A stretch of DNA of 12,369 nt from an uncultured Collinsella sp. GTDB taxonomy: Bacteria > Actinomycetota > Coriobacteriia > Coriobacteriales > Coriobacteriaceae. Every line of letters starts with the position of its first letter. Within the stretch, counting starts at the first letter, position 1. The stretch covers positions 1 through 12,369 of the forward strand of contig URZR01000036.1 of NCBI GenBank assembly GCA_900552425.1. The letters are read 5' to 3'. The notes below the pieces were generated by a model. The model searched no databases. It saw only the letters and a list, made by a program, of their open reading frames with translations, and had not been told where the DNA came from. The position numbers and the translations under genes are program-made. This document shows, piece by piece, positions 12,280-12,369 of the stretch.

Positions 12280-12369
12280 TTGCAGCCAAACATTTTATTG
12301 GGCAACCGCCTCGGGGCCGACGATCCCGCATACTTCCGTTACTACGCGTCTCGCCCGCCGTTGGGGCTT
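12280..12369 (+). CDS. Possible 5' end of a divergent plus-strand gene (partial, uncertain)
   Basis: From a TTG at 12280 the plus strand is open to the window edge and reads LQPNILLGNRLGADDPAYFR and on. From 12298 the codons show GC of roughly 67, 54 and 79 percent at positions 1, 2 and 3, the pattern expected of a real frame in high-GC DNA. A plus-strand TATAAT lies at 12269-12274, so transcription would begin almost at the TTG. No ATG or GTG and no Shine-Dalgarno sequence is available, and the frame is closed by TAA at 12271, so a leaderless TTG start would be required. The product is not recognised. The stretch may instead be non-coding or belong to another frame. Confidence 0.25.
   Translation, partial: MQPNILLGNRLGADDPAYFRYYASRPPLGL

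Overview
This window looks like chromosomal DNA of a high-GC anaerobic gut actinobacterium of the class Coriobacteriia, most likely Collinsella. That assignment is an inference from GC-rich third codon positions, the gene set (actinobacterial-type PurF, luxS, a DUF4867-like gene, a gluABCD-type transporter) and short GGGGAC-containing palindromes in most gaps between transcription units. All eleven well-supported genes lie on the minus strand, so transcription runs from right to left. Nothing points to a prophage, an insertion sequence with a transposase, a CRISPR array or a recent island.

In transcription order the layout is as follows. (1) Purine block, 12161 to 8539: purF, a 157-bp hairpin-rich spacer, then purM and purN, which overlap; a strong intrinsic terminator (8464-8506) closes the block. 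(2) A three-gene group, 8413 to 6095: a stand-alone PTS EIIA protein of the galactitol/fructose type, a membrane-anchored PrsA/SurA-like parvulin foldase, and a YqeY (GatB-like) protein. (3) A 319-bp gap, 5776-6094, the only gene-free stretch above 300 bp. It holds a simple perfect hairpin, a 99-bp nested hairpin with 15-bp perfect terminal inverted repeats and short flanking direct repeats, a GGGGAC palindrome, and a probable promoter region. (4) A polar amino acid ABC transporter operon, 5775 to 2746, ordered ATPase, Tat-type lipoprotein binding protein, permease, permease, as in corynebacterial gluABCD. An FGGY-family sugar or polyol kinase (2684-1194) follows in the same direction. (5) luxS (1042-554), behind a dense terminator/promoter region built from repeated GGGACGGGG blocks. 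(6) A DUF4867-like gene starting at 409 and cut by the window edge. A weak hint of a divergent plus-strand gene lies at the right edge.

PurF, PurM and PurN supply steps 1, 5 and 3 of de novo IMP synthesis. The transporter and kinase probably import and use small nutrients. LuxS recycles S-ribosylhomocysteine to homocysteine and releases the AI-2 precursor. The foldase and YqeY are general housekeeping functions. The most interesting material is in the spacers: the 99-bp element, the four-arm GGGACGGGG structure before luxS, and the recurring GGGGAC palindromes.
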